Positions 44,476 through 53,229 of a stretch of 64,000 bases of DNA are shown here, one piece after another. The position numbers and the translations under genes are program-made. Origin of the DNA: Mesobaculum littorinae (lineage in GTDB: Bacteria; Pseudomonadota; Alphaproteobacteria; Rhodobacterales; Rhodobacteraceae); contig NZ_RQXX01000002.1 of NCBI RefSeq assembly GCF_004011175.1, forward strand, positions 868,001 to 932,000. The letters are read 5' to 3'. Position 1 is the stretch's first letter, and every line of letters begins with the position of its first letter. Under the pieces are notes generated by a model. That model searched no databases, had not been told where the DNA came from, and saw nothing but the letters and a program-made list of their open reading frames with translations.

Positions 44476-45362
44476 CGCAGGGCACAGATGCATTCGCCGC
44501 CCATCTGGCCAGCGGCGCGACCACGCTGGCGCGCTGCTGGCGCGTGGCACGGCGCGACGGGGTGGCCTTTGGCTTTACCGACCACGACCGTGCGCTGCAC
44601 TTCGACGGCATGGTCTTCGACCCCGACGACGGGATGAGCGCCGCGGCGCTGGAGCAGACCACCGGCCTTGCCGTCGACAATACCGAGGCGCAGGGCATCC
44701 TGAGCCATGATGGCATCACCGAGGCCGATCTGGAGGCGGGGCGCTACGACGGGGCAGAGGTCCTGGCGTGGCTGGTAAACTGGGCCGATCCCGCCCTGCG
44801 GTCCTTACGGTTCCGCGGCACGCTGGGCGAGGTGCGCCGCGCGGGCGGTGCCTTTACCGCCGAACTGCGTGGCCTCTCCGAAGCGCTGAACCGGCCGGGG
44901 GGGCGCATTTACCAGGCGGGCTGCGGCGCGGTGCTGGGAGACCGGGCCTGCGGTGTCGACCTGGCCGACCCGGCCTTTTCGGCCGAGGTCGACGTCGCCG
45001 CCGTGACGCCCGAGGGGCGGCTGCGGCTGCCCGGGCTGGACGGCTACGCCCCGCATTGGTTCGAGGGGGGACGTCTGCACGTCCTGTCTGGCAGGGCCGA
45101 AGGGCTGGTGGCGGTCATCAAGAACGACCGCCTTCGCGATGGGCTGCGGGAGATCGAGCCGTGGGCCGAGCCGCGCGGCGGCCTTGCTGCGGGTGATCGG
45201 GTGCGGATCGTGGCCGGATGCGACAAGAGCCGCAGTTCGTGCGTGGAAAAGTTCAACAACATCATAAATTTTCGCGGATTTCCTCAGGTTCCGGGCGAGG
45301 ACTGGCTGATGGCCTATCCCACCCCCGGTGCCCGGAACGACGGCGGGAGCTTACAGGAATGA
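44472..45362 (+). CDS. GTA tail hub protein g13 (DUF2163 / BR0599)
   Basis: 296 aa. FAAHLASGATTLARCWRVARRDGVAFGFTDHDRALHFDG is the DUF2163 start. The C-terminal region has conserved cysteines in YQAGCGAVLGDRACGVDL and IVAGCDKSRSSCVEKFNNIINFRGFP, a C-x8-C and C-x6-C arrangement like the iron-sulfur-binding tail-tip proteins related to lambda gpL. A cluster in the hub is likely from homology but not proven here. The 3' part (45238-45285) is strikingly A/T-rich relative to the rest. Coupled to g12 and g14. Confidence 0.9.
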   Translation: MTQGTDAFAAHLASGATTLARCWRVARRDGVAFGFTDHDRALHFDGMVFDPDDGMSAAALEQTTGLAVDNTEAQGILSHDGITEADLEAGRYDGAEVLAWLVNWADPALRSLRFRGTLGEVRRAGGAFTAELRGLSEALNRPGGRIYQAGCGAVLGDRACGVDLADPAFSAEVDVAAVTPEGRLRLPGLDGYAPHWFEGGRLHVLSGRAEGLVAVIKNDRLRDGLREIEPWAEPRGGLAAGDRVRIVAGCDKSRSSCVEKFNNIINFRGFPQVPGEDWLMAYPTPGARNDGGSLQE

Positions 45363-45823
45363 GCGGCGAAGAGGCCGCCGGGACCCGGCCCGAAAGCGTG
45401 GCAGAGCGCGCCGTGATCGCCGCACGCGGATGGATCGGCACGCCCTACCTGCACCAGTGTTCGACCCGGGGCGCAGGCGCGGATTGCCTGGGCCTTATCC
45501 GTGGCGTCTGGCGCGAGGTCGTGGGGCCTGAGCCCGAGGAATTGCCGCCCTACACCCCCGACTGGTCCGAACCGGCGCGCGAAGAGCGGCTGTGGCAGGC
45601 GGCCGGGCAATGGCTGGTGCCGCGCGCGGGGACCGATCCGGTCCCCGGTGATGTCGTGCTGTTCCGGATGCGCGCCGGGCGCGTCGCAAAGCATCTGGGC
45701 CTGATTTCGGGCCCTCAAAGCTTCATCCACGCCTATGCGGGGCATGGCGTGGTCGAAAGCGGTCTGAGCGGCGCATGGCGGCGCCGCATCGTGGCCCGCT
45801 TCGGTTTTCCCGAAAAGGAGTGA
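45359..45823 (+). CDS. GTA cell-wall peptidase g14 (NlpC/P60)
   Basis: 154 aa. ARGWIGTPYLHQCSTRGAGADCLGLIRGVWREV carries the NlpC/P60 active-site Cys (ADC, about residue 43), and the His lies in GRVAKHLGLISGPQSFIHAY. It lies in the tail tip and opens peptidoglycan of the recipient for DNA delivery. ATG 45359 overlaps g13's stop. Confidence 0.92.
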   Translation: MSGEEAAGTRPESVAERAVIAARGWIGTPYLHQCSTRGAGADCLGLIRGVWREVVGPEPEELPPYTPDWSEPAREERLWQAAGQWLVPRAGTDPVPGDVVLFRMRAGRVAKHLGLISGPQSFIHAYAGHGVVESGLSGAWRRRIVARFGFPEKE

Positions 45824-45826
45824 TAC

Positions 45827-48800
45827 ATGGCAACCATCGTGCTTTCGGCGGTTGGCGCCGCGGCGGGGGCGTCGCTGGGCGGCGGCGTTCTGGGCCTGTC
45901 TTCGGTGGTCGTCGGGCGCGCGGTGGGCGCGACCCTGGGCCACGCCATCGATCAGCAGCTGCTGGGGGCTGGCAGCCCACCGGTCGAAACCGGGCGGCTG
46001 GATCGCCTGCGCCTGACCGGCGCGGGCGAAGGCGCGGCGGTGGCGCAGGTCCATGGCCGGATGCGCGTCGCGGGCCAGGTGATCTGGGCCAGCCGCTTTC
46101 GCGAGCATCGCCAGACCACGGGGGGCGGCGGCAAGGGACGCGCACGCGGGCCGGAGGTGCAGGAGTACAGCTACTCGGTCTCGCTGGCGATCGCGCTTTG
46201 CGAGGGTGAGATCGGGCGCGTGGGCCGGGTCTGGGCCGACGGCGCGCCGCTGCCGTGGGACGCGATGCAGATGACCGTGTATCGCGGCACCGAGGATCAG
46301 TTGCCCGACCCCAAGATCGAGGCGGTCGAAGGCACTGGCCGTGTGCCGGCCTACCGGGGCACGGCCTATGTTGTGATCGAGGATCTGGACCTGTCGCGTT
46401 TCGGCAATCGCGTGCCGCAGTTTTCGTTCGAGGTCATGCGCCCGGGGACGGATACCCTGCGGGATCTGGCCCCGACGATCCAGGGGGTGGCGCTGATGCC
46501 CGGCACCGGGGAGTATGCCCTGGCCACGACGCCCGTGCATTACGAGGAGGCTCCCGGCAAGGGGCGGGCAGCCAACGTGAATTCTCCGTTGGGGCCCACG
46601 GACTTCTCCGCCTCCCTGGACGCGATGACGGGCGAGCTGCCGCGCTGCGGGGCGGTGTCGCTGATCGTGTCGTGGTTCGGCGACGACCTGCGCTGCGGCA
46701 CGTGCCGGGTGCAGCCCAAGGTCGAGCAGGCCGAGATCGACGGCAGCGAGATGCCTTGGCGTGTCAGCGGTCTCGACCGGCAGGGCGCGGGCCTGGTGGC
46801 GCAAAGCGACGGCGCCGTGGTCTACGGCGGTACGCCCACCGACCAGTCGGTGGTCGAGGCCATTGTCGCCCTGCGCGCGGCCGGGCAGGCGGTGACCTTC
46901 TATCCCTTTCTGCTCATGGAGCAGATTGCGGGGAATGGCCTGCCCGACCCCTGGACCGGTGCCGCGCATCAGCCGGCCTTGCCCTGGCGCGGGCGGATCA
47001 CGACCTCGGTCGCGCCGGGGCGCGATGGCTCGCCCGATGCGAGCGCCGCTGCCGTGGACGAGGTCGCGGCGTTCTTCGGGGCGGCCGGCCCGCAGGATTT
47101 CGTACCGGACCCCGAGGCGCGGACCGTTGATTACACCGGTCCGGCTGAGCTGTCCTATCGCCGGATGATCCTGCATTACGCCCATCTGTGCCGGCTGGCC
47201 GGCGGGGTCGCGGCGTTCTGTATCGGATCGGAAATGCGCGGGCTGACGCAGATCCGCGGGCCGGGCCGCAGCTTTCCCGCCGTGGATGCGTTGCGCCGGC
47301 TTGCGGCGGACGTGCGGGCGATCCTCGGGCCGGACGTCAAGCTGAGCTATGCTGCCGATTGGTCGGAATACTTCGGGTATCAGCCGCAGGACGGCAGTGG
47401 CGACGTCTATTTCCACCTCGATCCGCTCTGGGCCGCTCCGGAGATCGATTTCATCGGCATCGACAACTACATGCCGCTGTCGGACTGGCGCGAGGGCGAG
47501 GCGCATCTTGACGCGGCGGCGTGGCCCTCGATCTACGATACCCGCTATCTGGAGGCGAATATCGCGGGTGGCGAGGGGTTCGACTGGTACTACCCGGGCG
47601 AAGAGGCCCGCGAGGCGCAGCAGAGGGCCGCCATCACCGACGGCGCCGTGCTGCCCGTCCGGCCCGCACCGACCGAAACCTTCGCAGCCGGCGCGCCGGT
47701 CGCCCTTGCAGAGACGGGGCTGACCCGGACCGAGGTGGTCCTGACCGCGTCACCGCGCTGGCCCGTGGCGCCGGGGGATGGCGCGCTGCTGAGCGTCGGC
47801 GACGGCGACGCGGCACTGTGGGTCGGGCTGCGTGAAGGGGGCACGACGCTGCGTCTGCGCGCAGGCGCGGCGGCGGCGGTGACCGGGACGACCGCGCAGA
47901 CGCTGGTGCTGGATGTCGCGGCCGCGAAACTGCCCTTCGACGGGGCAGAGCACAGCCTGATGATCGAGCTGCGCCCGACTGCCCCCTCGCGCCTGCGTCT
48001 CTGGGTCGATGGTACGCTGAAGGGCGAGGTCGTCGCGCCGGAGTGCGGGGCGTTGCCCGGCGGGCGCTGGGCCCCGGCCGGGGCGGGGCGATGGCTGCAG
48101 GGTCACGGGGATGCCGTGCCCGCAGGAGAGCCCGGTGGGGATTGGCCGGGCGGTGCCCTGGGCGATCTGGGTATCTCGGCCGGCGACGTGACGCGGCACG
48201 CGCCGGAAGAGCCCTGGATCTATCGCTACAAGGATCTGCGGTCCTGGTGGTCGCATCGGCACCATGAGCGCATCGGCGGCGTGTGGCACGAGGCTCCGAC
48301 GGCGTGGGTGCCGCAGTCCAAGCCGATCTGGTTCACCGAATACGGCTGCGCCGCGATCGACAAGGGTACCAACCAGCCCAACAAGTTCCTCGACCCAAAA
48401 TCCTCGGAAAGCGCGCTGCCGCGGTATTCGACCGGGCGGCGGGACGATCTGATGCAGATGCAGTACCTGCGCGCGATGGCGGCATTCTGGGGGCGGGACG
48501 AAAACAACCCGGTGTCCGAGCTTTACGGCGCGCCGATGGTGGCGATGGAGCGCGCCCATGTCTGGGCATGGGACGCGCGGCCCTATCCCTACTTTCCCGG
48601 CAATTCCGAGCTTTGGAGCGATGCCGCGAACTATACCCGCGGCCACTGGATCACCGGCCGGGCGACGGCGCGGCCGATGGCCTCGGTCGTCGAGGAGATC
48701 GCTGCGGCAGCGGGGGTCGATGCGGTCGATACCTCGCGCCTCTGGGGGCTGGTGCGCGGCTATGCCCTGTCCGAAATCGGAACGGCGCGGGCCGCGTTGC

Positions 48801-50305
48801 AGCCCCTGATGCTGGCCGGCGGCGTCGACGCGGTCGAGCGGGAGGGCAAGCTGGTCTTCCGCAGCCGCGACGGGCGGGCGGTGGCGACGCTTGATCCCGC
48901 GCGGGTCGCGGTGCACGACGAGGTGCCCGGAGATATCGAGGCGATCCGCCAGCCCGAGGCCGAGGTCGCGGGACGGGTGCGGCTGTCGCATCTGGCTGCC
49001 GATGGCGATTACGAGGCCGCGGTGGCGGAGGCCGTCTTTCCCGGCGCGCCCGAGGCGGCTGTCTCGCAGAGCGACCTGTCGGTCGCCTTGACGGGCGCCG
49101 AGGCGCGGGCCGTGGCGGAACGCTGGATGGCCGAGGCCCGGGTGGCGCGGGATCGGCTGAGGCTTGCCCTGCCGCCCAGCCAGGGCGCGTTGGGGGCGGG
49201 GGATGTCATCCGCCTGCGGGACGGGCGGTATCGCATCGACCGCGTCGAGGAGGCCGGATCGCGGTTGATCGAGGCGGTGCGCGTCGAACCGGGTCTCTAT
49301 GCCGCGTCGGACGCTGCGGCCGAGGCACCGCGCAGGATGCGCCACGTGGCCCCGGTGCCGGTGGTGCCGCTGTTTCTGGACCTGCCGTTGCTGACGGGGG
49401 CTGAGGTGCCGCACGCGCCCCATGTCGCGGCGACGGCCGACCCTTGGCCGGGCGAGGTGGCGGTCTATGGCGCGGCCGAGGATGCGGGCTATCGCCTTGA
49501 CGCCCGGCTGCCTGTTCCGGCGGTCACGGGACTGACCCTGTCGCCGCTTCTGCATGCCGCGTCGGGGCGGTTCGACCGGGGGGCGCCGTTGCGGTTGCGG
49601 CTGTCGGGCGGGGCATTGTCGTCCGTCGGCATGGCCGGGCTGCTGTCGGGCGCCAACGCGATGGCGATCTCGGACGGCGCCGGGGGCGACTGGGAGGTAT
49701 TCCAGTTCGCCGAGGCGCGGCTGGTCGCTCCTGGAGTCTACGAGGTGTCGCGGCGGCTGCGCGGGCAGCTGGGCACGGACGCGGTGATGCCGCAGGTCTG
49801 GCCGGAAGGGTCGCGCGTGGTCTTGCTGGACCGGGCCCTGATGCAGCTGCCGCTGCGGCCCGACGACCGCGACGTGCTGCGGCACTACCGCGTCGGCCCG
49901 GCCGGGAAAGGCTATGACGATCCGCTCTATCGCCACGTGACGGCGGCCTTCGCCGGCGTGGGCCTCAGGCCCTATGCGCCGGTACATCTGCGTGCGAGCC
50001 CGGCGCCAGGCGGGGCGATTGAAACGAGCTGGATCCGGCGCACGCGGATCGACGGTGACAGCTGGGCCGGGTTCGACGTTCCCCTGGGCGAGGACCGTGA
50101 GGCCTACCTCGTGCGGGTCGAGGCGGGGGGCACTGTTCTGCGCGAGACGGTCGTGACGATGCCCGCCTGGACCTACGAGGCGGATGCCCGGGACGAGGAT
50201 GCGGGCGCCGGGGTCGCGACGCTCGCCGTCGCCCAGATCTCGGACCGGTACGGGCCCGGCCCCTTTGCGCGCAGGCCGCTGTGTGGCGGGGCGGTGCAGC
50301 GATGA
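45827..50305 (+). CDS. GTA tail-tip/host-interaction protein g15 with an inserted domain
   Basis: 1492 aa, whereas R. capsulatus g15 is about 1300. N-terminal glycine zipper-like hydrophobic region (LSAVGAAAGASLGGGVLGL), then a hub-like domain, the GTA_TIM barrel (about residues 430-900: HYAHLCRLAGGVAAFCIGSEMRGLTQIRG, FIGIDNYMPLSDWR, IWFTEYGCAAIDKGTNQPNKF) and the C-terminal phage-tail domains. The TIM domain is interrupted between AAITDGA and EPWIYRYKDLRSWWS by about 186 residues (608-793) with strand patterns such as AALWVGLREGGTTLRLRAG and RLRLWVDGTLKGEV, like a concanavalin/LamG-type lectin fold. The excess length is explained by this insertion. It would bind the recipient surface. Confidence 0.93.
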   Translation: MATIVLSAVGAAAGASLGGGVLGLSSVVVGRAVGATLGHAIDQQLLGAGSPPVETGRLDRLRLTGAGEGAAVAQVHGRMRVAGQVIWASRFREHRQTTGGGGKGRARGPEVQEYSYSVSLAIALCEGEIGRVGRVWADGAPLPWDAMQMTVYRGTEDQLPDPKIEAVEGTGRVPAYRGTAYVVIEDLDLSRFGNRVPQFSFEVMRPGTDTLRDLAPTIQGVALMPGTGEYALATTPVHYEEAPGKGRAANVNSPLGPTDFSASLDAMTGELPRCGAVSLIVSWFGDDLRCGTCRVQPKVEQAEIDGSEMPWRVSGLDRQGAGLVAQSDGAVVYGGTPTDQSVVEAIVALRAAGQAVTFYPFLLMEQIAGNGLPDPWTGAAHQPALPWRGRITTSVAPGRDGSPDASAAAVDEVAAFFGAAGPQDFVPDPEARTVDYTGPAELSYRRMILHYAHLCRLAGGVAAFCIGSEMRGLTQIRGPGRSFPAVDALRRLAADVRAILGPDVKLSYAADWSEYFGYQPQDGSGDVYFHLDPLWAAPEIDFIGIDNYMPLSDWREGEAHLDAAAWPSIYDTRYLEANIAGGEGFDWYYPGEEAREAQQRAAITDGAVLPVRPAPTETFAAGAPVALAETGLTRTEVVLTASPRWPVAPGDGALLSVGDGDAALWVGLREGGTTLRLRAGAAAAVTGTTAQTLVLDVAAAKLPFDGAEHSLMIELRPTAPSRLRLWVDGTLKGEVVAPECGALPGGRWAPAGAGRWLQGHGDAVPAGEPGGDWPGGALGDLGISAGDVTRHAPEEPWIYRYKDLRSWWSHRHHERIGGVWHEAPTAWVPQSKPIWFTEYGCAAIDKGTNQPNKFLDPKSSESALPRYSTGRRDDLMQMQYLRAMAAFWGRDENNPVSELYGAPMVAMERAHVWAWDARPYPYFPGNSELWSDAANYTRGHWITGRATARPMASVVEEIAAAAGVDAVDTSRLWGLVRGYALSEIGTARAALQPLMLAGGVDAVEREGKLVFRSRDGRAVATLDPARVAVHDEVPGDIEAIRQPEAEVAGRVRLSHLAADGDYEAAVAEAVFPGAPEAAVSQSDLSVALTGAEARAVAERWMAEARVARDRLRLALPPSQGALGAGDVIRLRDGRYRIDRVEEAGSRLIEAVRVEPGLYAASDAAAEAPRRMRHVAPVPVVPLFLDLPLLTGAEVPHAPHVAATADPWPGEVAVYGAAEDAGYRLDARLPVPAVTGLTLSPLLHAASGRFDRGAPLRLRLSGGALSSVGMAGLLSGANAMAISDGAGGDWEVFQFAEARLVAPGVYEVSRRLRGQLGTDAVMPQVWPEGSRVVLLDRALMQLPLRPDDRDVLRHYRVGPAGKGYDDPLYRHVTAAFAGVGLRPYAPVHLRASPAPGGAIETSWIRRTRIDGDSWAGFDVPLGEDREAYLVRVEAGGTVLRETVVTMPAWTYEADARDEDAGAGVATLAVAQISDRYGPGPFARRPLCGGAVQR

Positions 50306-50580
50306 AGCCGCCACGCGTGGGCGATGCGCTGGCCGCGGCACGGGCGCTCATGTGCGCTTCGGAACCGGCGTGGCGGTGGCGGCTGGCGCGGATGATCGCG
50401 GAGGCGGGTGCGGCGCAGGGCCATGCGCGCCGCCATGGCGCGCCGCATCCGCGCTATGGCGATGGCAGCCTGATGATGGCCGCGTTGCGCAGGGGCGCCG
50501 CCGCAGAGCCCGACCTGTCCGACCAGCGCTTTGCCCGGGCGCTTGTCGTCGTTCTGGAAGGGCTGTCGCCGGAAAGGTGA
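50302..50580 (+). CDS. 92-aa protein coupled to GTA g15, unknown function
   Basis: Starts with ATG overlapping the g15 stop (ATGA). Contents: KPPRVGDALAAARALMCASEPAWRWRLARMIAEAGAAQGHARRHG, then PHPRYGDGSLMMAALRRGAAAEP and DQRFARALVVVLEGLSPER. It is helical, basic and has no signal peptide or membrane helix. I do not recognise a family. The translational coupling argues that it belongs to the GTA operon, although it is outside the numbered g1-g15 set. Whether it is a virion part, a chaperone or a regulator cannot be said. Confidence 0.75.
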   Translation: MKPPRVGDALAAARALMCASEPAWRWRLARMIAEAGAAQGHARRHGAPHPRYGDGSLMMAALRRGAAAEPDLSDQRFARALVVVLEGLSPER

Positions 50581-50746
50581 GGGTCCCTGTGCCAGAGAGG
50601 CGGGCCCCGCCTGCCTGCGGCTGGGCAGGAGGCGGACGGGCCGCGGACGCCGGGTCGCATCTGCGAGAAAGACGCCCGGTCTTTTCGCGCGGGTCCGGAT
50701 GCCCTAACTAATGGCTCGCGACCCAAGTACGCGAAGGAGCGGCGCC

Positions 50747-51565
50747 ATGGCCTACGAGGCACAATCCGTAACCCGGCTAGATCCGGTCTGGTCGCGTATC
50801 GCGGGCGAGGCGCAAGATGCCGTCGTGACCGAACCTCTTCTGGGGGGGATGATCCATTCGTCGATTTTGCACCATCCCAGCATCGAACGCGCCCTGTCGT
50901 TCCGCATCTCGATGAAGCTGGCCTCGGACGAGATGTCCGAGCAGATCCTGCGCGAGATCGCGGACGAGGCGTTCCTGGCGGATCCCGGGATCGGCGAGGC
51001 GGCGCGTGCCGATCTGGTTGCGGTCTACGAACGCGACCCGGCCTGCGAAAGGCTGATGCACCCGATCCTGTTCTTTAAGGGGTACCAGGCGCTGCAGGCC
51101 TACAGGGTGGGCCACTGGCTTTGGATGCAGGGGCGGCGCGATTTCGCGCGCTTCATCCAGATGCGCGTGAGCGAGGAATTCGGTATCGACATCCACCCCG
51201 GCGCGCGGATCGGCAAGGGGATCATGATCGACCATGCGCATTCCATCGTGATCGGCGAAACCGCCGTGGTGGGCGACAACGTGTCGATGCTGCATTCGGT
51301 GACGCTGGGCGGGACCGGCAAGTCGGATGGGGACCGGCATCCGAAGATCGGATCGGGCGTGCTGATCGGCGCGGGGGCGAAGGTGCTGGGCAACATCACC
51401 ATCGGCCATTGCTCCCGTATCGCCGCGGGCTCGGTCGTGCTGGAGGATGTGCCGGACATGAAGACCGTCGCCGGTGTGCCCGCCCGCATCGTGGGCGAGG
51501 CGGGGTGCTCGCAGCCCTCGGTGATGATGGATCACCTGCTGGCCGGCCGCGATCCGCTGGGCTGA
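50747..51565 (+). CDS. cysE: Serine O-acetyltransferase CysE
   Basis: 272-aa cytoplasmic enzyme making O-acetylserine for cysteine synthesis. N-terminal helical domain (SILHHPSIERALSFRISMKL, FKGYQALQAYRVGHWLW), then a left-handed beta helix: DIHPGARIGKGIMIDHAHSIVIGETAVVGDNVSMLHSVTLGGTGKSDGDRHPKIG has the catalytic Asp/His pair and acetyl-CoA loop. The C-terminal tail is involved in cysteine feedback and synthase binding in the family. ATG 50747 follows GAAGGAG. Neighbourhood of cysE with GTA clusters is a known synteny in Rhodobacterales. Confidence 0.96.
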   Translation: MAYEAQSVTRLDPVWSRIAGEAQDAVVTEPLLGGMIHSSILHHPSIERALSFRISMKLASDEMSEQILREIADEAFLADPGIGEAARADLVAVYERDPACERLMHPILFFKGYQALQAYRVGHWLWMQGRRDFARFIQMRVSEEFGIDIHPGARIGKGIMIDHAHSIVIGETAVVGDNVSMLHSVTLGGTGKSDGDRHPKIGSGVLIGAGAKVLGNITIGHCSRIAAGSVVLEDVPDMKTVAGVPARIVGEAGCSQPSVMMDHLLAGRDPLG

Positions 51566-51585
51566 GCCCGGAAACGGCGCGACCG

Positions 51586-52665
51586 TTAGAGCAATAGCGT
51601 TGCGGGGGCTTCGAGCCCGGCGACGATGGCGCCCAGAAGGGACGCGGCCTCGACCCCGTCCATGACGCGGTGGTCGATCGTCAGCGACAGGGCGATCGTC
51701 GTTGCGGCCTCGACCCCTTGCCCGACGAAGACCGGATCGGTGCGCGCGGCGCCGACGGCGAGGATGGCGCCCTGGGGTGGGTTCACCACCGCGTCGAAGC
51801 TGTCGACGCCGAACATGCCGAGGTTCGAGATCGTCAGGGTGCCGCCCTGGTACTGCGGGGGCTGAAGGCTGCCGTTGCGCGCGGCATCGGTCAGGCTGCG
51901 CAACTCGTCGGAAATTGCGCGCAGCGACTTGGTCTCGGCATCGCGGATCACGGGTGTGAAAAGGCCGTTCTCGACCGCTACCGCGACCGAGATATCCGAG
52001 GCGTCCAGCTCAAGGATCCGATCGCCTGCCCAGAGCGACCTGCCGCGCGGTGCCCGCTGCATGGCGAGTGCGACCGCCCGCACGATGAGGTCGGTCAGCG
52101 ACACCGCGAGCGGCGCGGGGCCCGCGGCGATGTCCCGGCGCAGTTTCAACAGGTCGTCGATCCGGGCCCGGCGCCGCAGGGTGAAGTGCGGCACGCTGCC
52201 CTGCGCAGTGCTGAGCCGCCGGGCGATGATCCCGCGCATCCCCTCGACCGGGATCTCGCGATGCGGACGATCGGCGTAGAGCGCGTCGATCCGGGGCTCG
52301 CCCGATGCCGGGGCCGCGGGGGGTGGCAAGGGGCCGGTTATCTCGGTCGGGTTCGGGGACTGGCCCCTTGCTGGCGTGCCGGACGCGGGCGCAGCCGACG
52401 GCTGCGTTTCGGGCAGATGTTCGCCCTCGGCCAGCAACAGGCCGATGGGGGTGTTGACCTTGACCCCGCGCGTTCCCTCGGGGACGAGGATACGCCCCAT
52501 AATCCCGGCGTCGACGGCTTCGAATTCCATCGTCGCCTTCTCGGTCTCGATCTCGGCCAGAAGATCGCCCGCGGCGACGTGCTGCCCCTCGGCCACGTGC
52601 CAGCGGGACAGGGTTCCGTCCTCCATCGTGGGGCTGAGCGCGGGCATCAGGATTTCGGTCGGCAT
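51586..52665 (-). CDS. 2-oxo-acid dehydrogenase E2-type acyltransferase lacking the E1/E3-binding domain
   Basis: 359 aa. Residues 1-80 are a lipoyl domain ([16 protein letters not shown] holds the lipoyl-Lys). A linker of about 50 Pro/Ala/Thr-rich residues leads directly to the catalytic domain ([53 protein letters not shown], active-site DHRVMDG). The peripheral subunit-binding domain expected in PdhC/SucB/BkdB (about 35 residues) is not present. No E1 gene adjoins it: the next gene on this strand is ftsB. It is thus an orphan, shortened E2. It may work with E1 encoded elsewhere, or have an E1/E3-independent acyltransferase role. Confidence 0.85.
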   Translation of the reverse strand: MPTEILMPALSPTMEDGTLSRWHVAEGQHVAAGDLLAEIETEKATMEFEAVDAGIMGRILVPEGTRGVKVNTPIGLLLAEGEHLPETQPSAAPASGTPARGQSPNPTEITGPLPPPAAPASGEPRIDALYADRPHREIPVEGMRGIIARRLSTAQGSVPHFTLRRRARIDDLLKLRRDIAAGPAPLAVSLTDLIVRAVALAMQRAPRGRSLWAGDRILELDASDISVAVAVENGLFTPVIRDAETKSLRAISDELRSLTDAARNGSLQPPQYQGGTLTISNLGMFGVDSFDAVVNPPQGAILAVGAARTDPVFVGQGVEAATTIALSLTIDHRVMDGVEAASLLGAIVAGLEAPATLLL

Positions 52666-52733
52666 ATGGATCCCTTCGCCCTGCTATGCGGTGGCGTGGA
52701 TCTTTCGCACGAAATGCAGGCGGTCGGAAGGAC

Positions 52734-53036
52734 CTAGCGCAGGACGATTTCGTCGGCGCGGACCATGCCCAGCACTTCGCGCGCCTGTTCGTCGAGGAGA
52801 TCGAGGTCGAGGTAGCGGTCGGAGAGGCGGCGGGTCTTGTTCGACAGCCGGTCCACGTCCTCTTCAAGCACGGCAAGCTCGTCCTCAAGCTCGGTTATCT
52901 CGGCCTCGATCTGGATGCGGCGGAAGAGGCCGTAGTCGCCCTGGACGCTGGCGAAGGTGAAATACATGCCAAGCACGAAGGCCAGCGTGAAGTAAGCGGC
53001 GACGCCGAGTGCGGGTCTGGTGCGGGACTGCGTCAT
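52734..53036 (-). CDS. ftsB: Septum formation initiator FtsB/DivIC-like
   Basis: 100-aa bitopic divisome protein. Membrane helix ALGVAAYFTLAFVLGMYFTF, then a periplasmic coiled coil (FRRIQIEAEITELEDELAVLEEDVDRLSNKTRRLSDRYLDLDLLDEQAREVLGMVRADEIVL), the FtsB consensus. It bridges FtsL/FtsQ to control septal wall synthesis. The open frame extends upstream, but the ATG at 53036 gives the usual short cytoplasmic start. In related Rhodobacteraceae this gene normally precedes pdhA-pdhB-pdhC; here only an E2-like gene follows, 68 bp away. Confidence 0.9.
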   Translation of the reverse strand: MTQSRTRPALGVAAYFTLAFVLGMYFTFASVQGDYGLFRRIQIEAEITELEDELAVLEEDVDRLSNKTRRLSDRYLDLDLLDEQAREVLGMVRADEIVLR

Positions 53037-53229
53037 AGTGCTTTGCCTCTGCACGCCTCTGGTCCGGGCGATTTGAGGTACCAGACTGCCACAGCAGGGG
53101 GGGCGAGGGAATCCCCGGAATGCAGGCCGGAACCAGATTTTCCCGCGGGCGGGATGGTTTTGCCGCACCCGTTTGGTGCCGCCGCCGGTTCGCGCTAGAC
53201 TCTGCGCCGTGCCGACGGAGGACAACCCG

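Noticed and set aside
47750-50341. 863-codon open frame on the minus strand
   Set aside because: Antisense to GTA g15, whose sense frame shows conserved tail motifs along its whole length.
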